NCBI GenBank assembly: GCA_050299555.1
Contig: JBNKWA010000032.1
Span: forward strand, 1-23,044
Length of the DNA stretch: 23,044 bases
Direction of reading: 5' to 3'
DNA from: JBNKWA01 sp050299555
GTDB lineage: Bacteria > Pseudomonadota > Alphaproteobacteria > Rhodobacterales > Rhodobacteraceae
This document shows, in pieces, positions 22,555 to 23,044 of the stretch. The first letter of the stretch is position 1. Each line of letters begins with the position of its first letter. A model generated the notes under the pieces. It was given only the letters and a program-made list of their open reading frames with translations. It did not search any database and had not been told where the DNA came from. Position numbers and translations under genes: made by a program.

Positions 22555-22578
22555 GCGGGGCGGCCAGGGCCGCCCCGC
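22555..22578 (-). promoter_or_regulatory. Strong GC hairpin after the second binding-protein gene
   Basis: GCGGGGCGGCC (22555-22565) and GGCCGCCCCGC (22568-22578) form a perfect 11-base inverted repeat around AG, nine bases after the binding-protein stop and 28 bases before the permease GTG. No U-run follows. Position and strength mirror the hairpin at 5769-5796 in the first transporter, suggesting the same job of stabilising the binding-protein mRNA or limiting read-through. Confidence 0.6.
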
Positions 22579-22587
22579 CGGATGACG

Positions 22588-23044
22588 TCACAGGTCGTTC
22601 AGTTCAAGCTTGATCTCGTCGACCGCCTCTGCCGGATCCATCTCGCCGTTCAGGGTCGGGACGAAATAGGTCGACATCACGTCGAAGATCGGCCCGGCGA
22701 CGCCGGCCTTGGGCGTCTTCGGATCGTAGATCATATGGGCCGTCAGCGGCGAGTAGGTCGCGTTCGGTTCCATCGCCTTGTACTCGTCCGACTGGGTGAC
22801 CGGCTGGTAGGCCGGGATATGGCCCGCCGTGGCCCAGAACAGCGAGTTCTTGAGGATCGAGGACATCACCTCGAGCACCGCGGCACGCTTGGCCGGATCC
22901 TGCGCACTGCCTGCGGGGATCGCGAAGGTGTGGCTGTCGGAATAGGTCGCCGGGTGGTCGAAGATCACCGGCAGTTCAACCGCACCCCACTCGAACAGCT
23001 TGCCGTCGGCATGCAGGTCGGTCATGGTCGGGACCTCCCAGACA
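22588..23044 (-). CDS. Sugar ABC transporter substrate-binding protein (5' end off window)
   Basis: The C-terminal 151 residues of a CUT1-type extracellular sugar-binding protein. The frame is open to the window edge (VWEVPTMTDLHADGK...), so the internal ATG at 23025 is not the start. Recognisable features are the late-domain block DHPATYSDSHTFAIPAG, the short helix of the type AQDPAKRAAVLEVM, then LFWATAGHIPAYQPV and a C-terminal GEMDPAEAVDEIKLELNDL, as usual at the end of such proteins. It is the first gene seen of the second transporter operon, separated from the MalF-type permease by 61 bases holding a strong hairpin. Signal peptide and most of the ligand site are outside the window, so no substrate can be proposed. 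Confidence 0.9.
   Translation of the reverse strand, partial: VWEVPTMTDLHADGKLFEWGAVELPVIFDHPATYSDSHTFAIPAGSAQDPAKRAAVLEVMSSILKNSLFWATAGHIPAYQPVTQSDEYKAMEPNATYSPLTAHMIYDPKTPKAGVAGPIFDVMSTYFVPTLNGEMDPAEAVDEIKLELNDL

Noticed and set aside
22583..22590. TGACGTCA palindrome at the end of the second binding-protein gene
   Set aside because: It includes the stop codon and lies inside an operon rather than in a promoter region; an 8-base palindrome can arise by chance.
1..23044. Search for CRISPR arrays, tRNA/rRNA genes, transposases, integrases and attachment sites
   Set aside because: No direct-repeat arrays, RNA gene sequences or mobility proteins were seen; the window reads as ordinary chromosomal or megaplasmid catabolic DNA.

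Overview
The window is GC-rich DNA packed with genes, with no gap longer than about 100 bases. Codon style, strong GGAGG-type ribosome binding sites and the mix of CUT1-type sugar ABC transporters, a LacI-family regulator and DhaK-type kinases point to an alphaproteobacterium, perhaps of the Rhodobacterales or Rhizobiales. That placement is inferred, because no rRNA or marker gene other than proC is present. I see no tRNA, rRNA, insertion sequence, phage gene or CRISPR array.

Left half (1-10562, all minus strand): one long catabolic operon read right to left. It starts with a LacI-family regulator and continues with a TIM-barrel sugar isomerase/epimerase, an ABC ATPase, a periplasmic sugar-binding protein, two permeases, a second ABC ATPase, a 95-residue membrane protein, a PfkB-type kinase, a Tm-1-like (UPF0261) protein and a phosphoenolpyruvate-hydrolase-family TIM-barrel protein cut by the window start. 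From the first permease onward, six consecutive junctions overlap by 1 or 4 bases. The two ATPases carry different defects (a degenerate signature in one, no H-loop histidine in the other). If they pair, they give one intact and one degenerate ATP site.

Centre (10563-17013): a short divergent promoter region holds a perfect 12-base palindrome, the likely LacI-type operator. Rightward from it runs a second group: an RbsD/FucU-type mutarotase, dhaK, dhaL, a fused DhaK-DhaL kinase, an NTF2-like/flavin monooxygenase and a DJ-1/PfpI protein of the DJ-1D type. Together with the left operon this looks like uptake, anomer conversion, isomerisation and phosphorylation of a sugar or short ketose (erythrulose and dihydroxyacetone are the known DhaK-class substrates). 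The actual substrate cannot be read from the sequence, and no dehydrogenase or classical aldolase lies in the window.

Right part (17099-23044): a cytoplasmic two-domain GH3 glycosidase with NagZ-type catalytic motifs and proC (pyrroline-5-carboxylate reductase) lie on the plus strand. They converge on a second, conventional CUT1 transporter on the minus strand (binding protein cut by the window end, two permeases, one canonical ATPase). Both transporters have a strong GC-rich hairpin just after the binding-protein gene, as expected if the binding-protein mRNA is kept more abundant than the permease mRNA.
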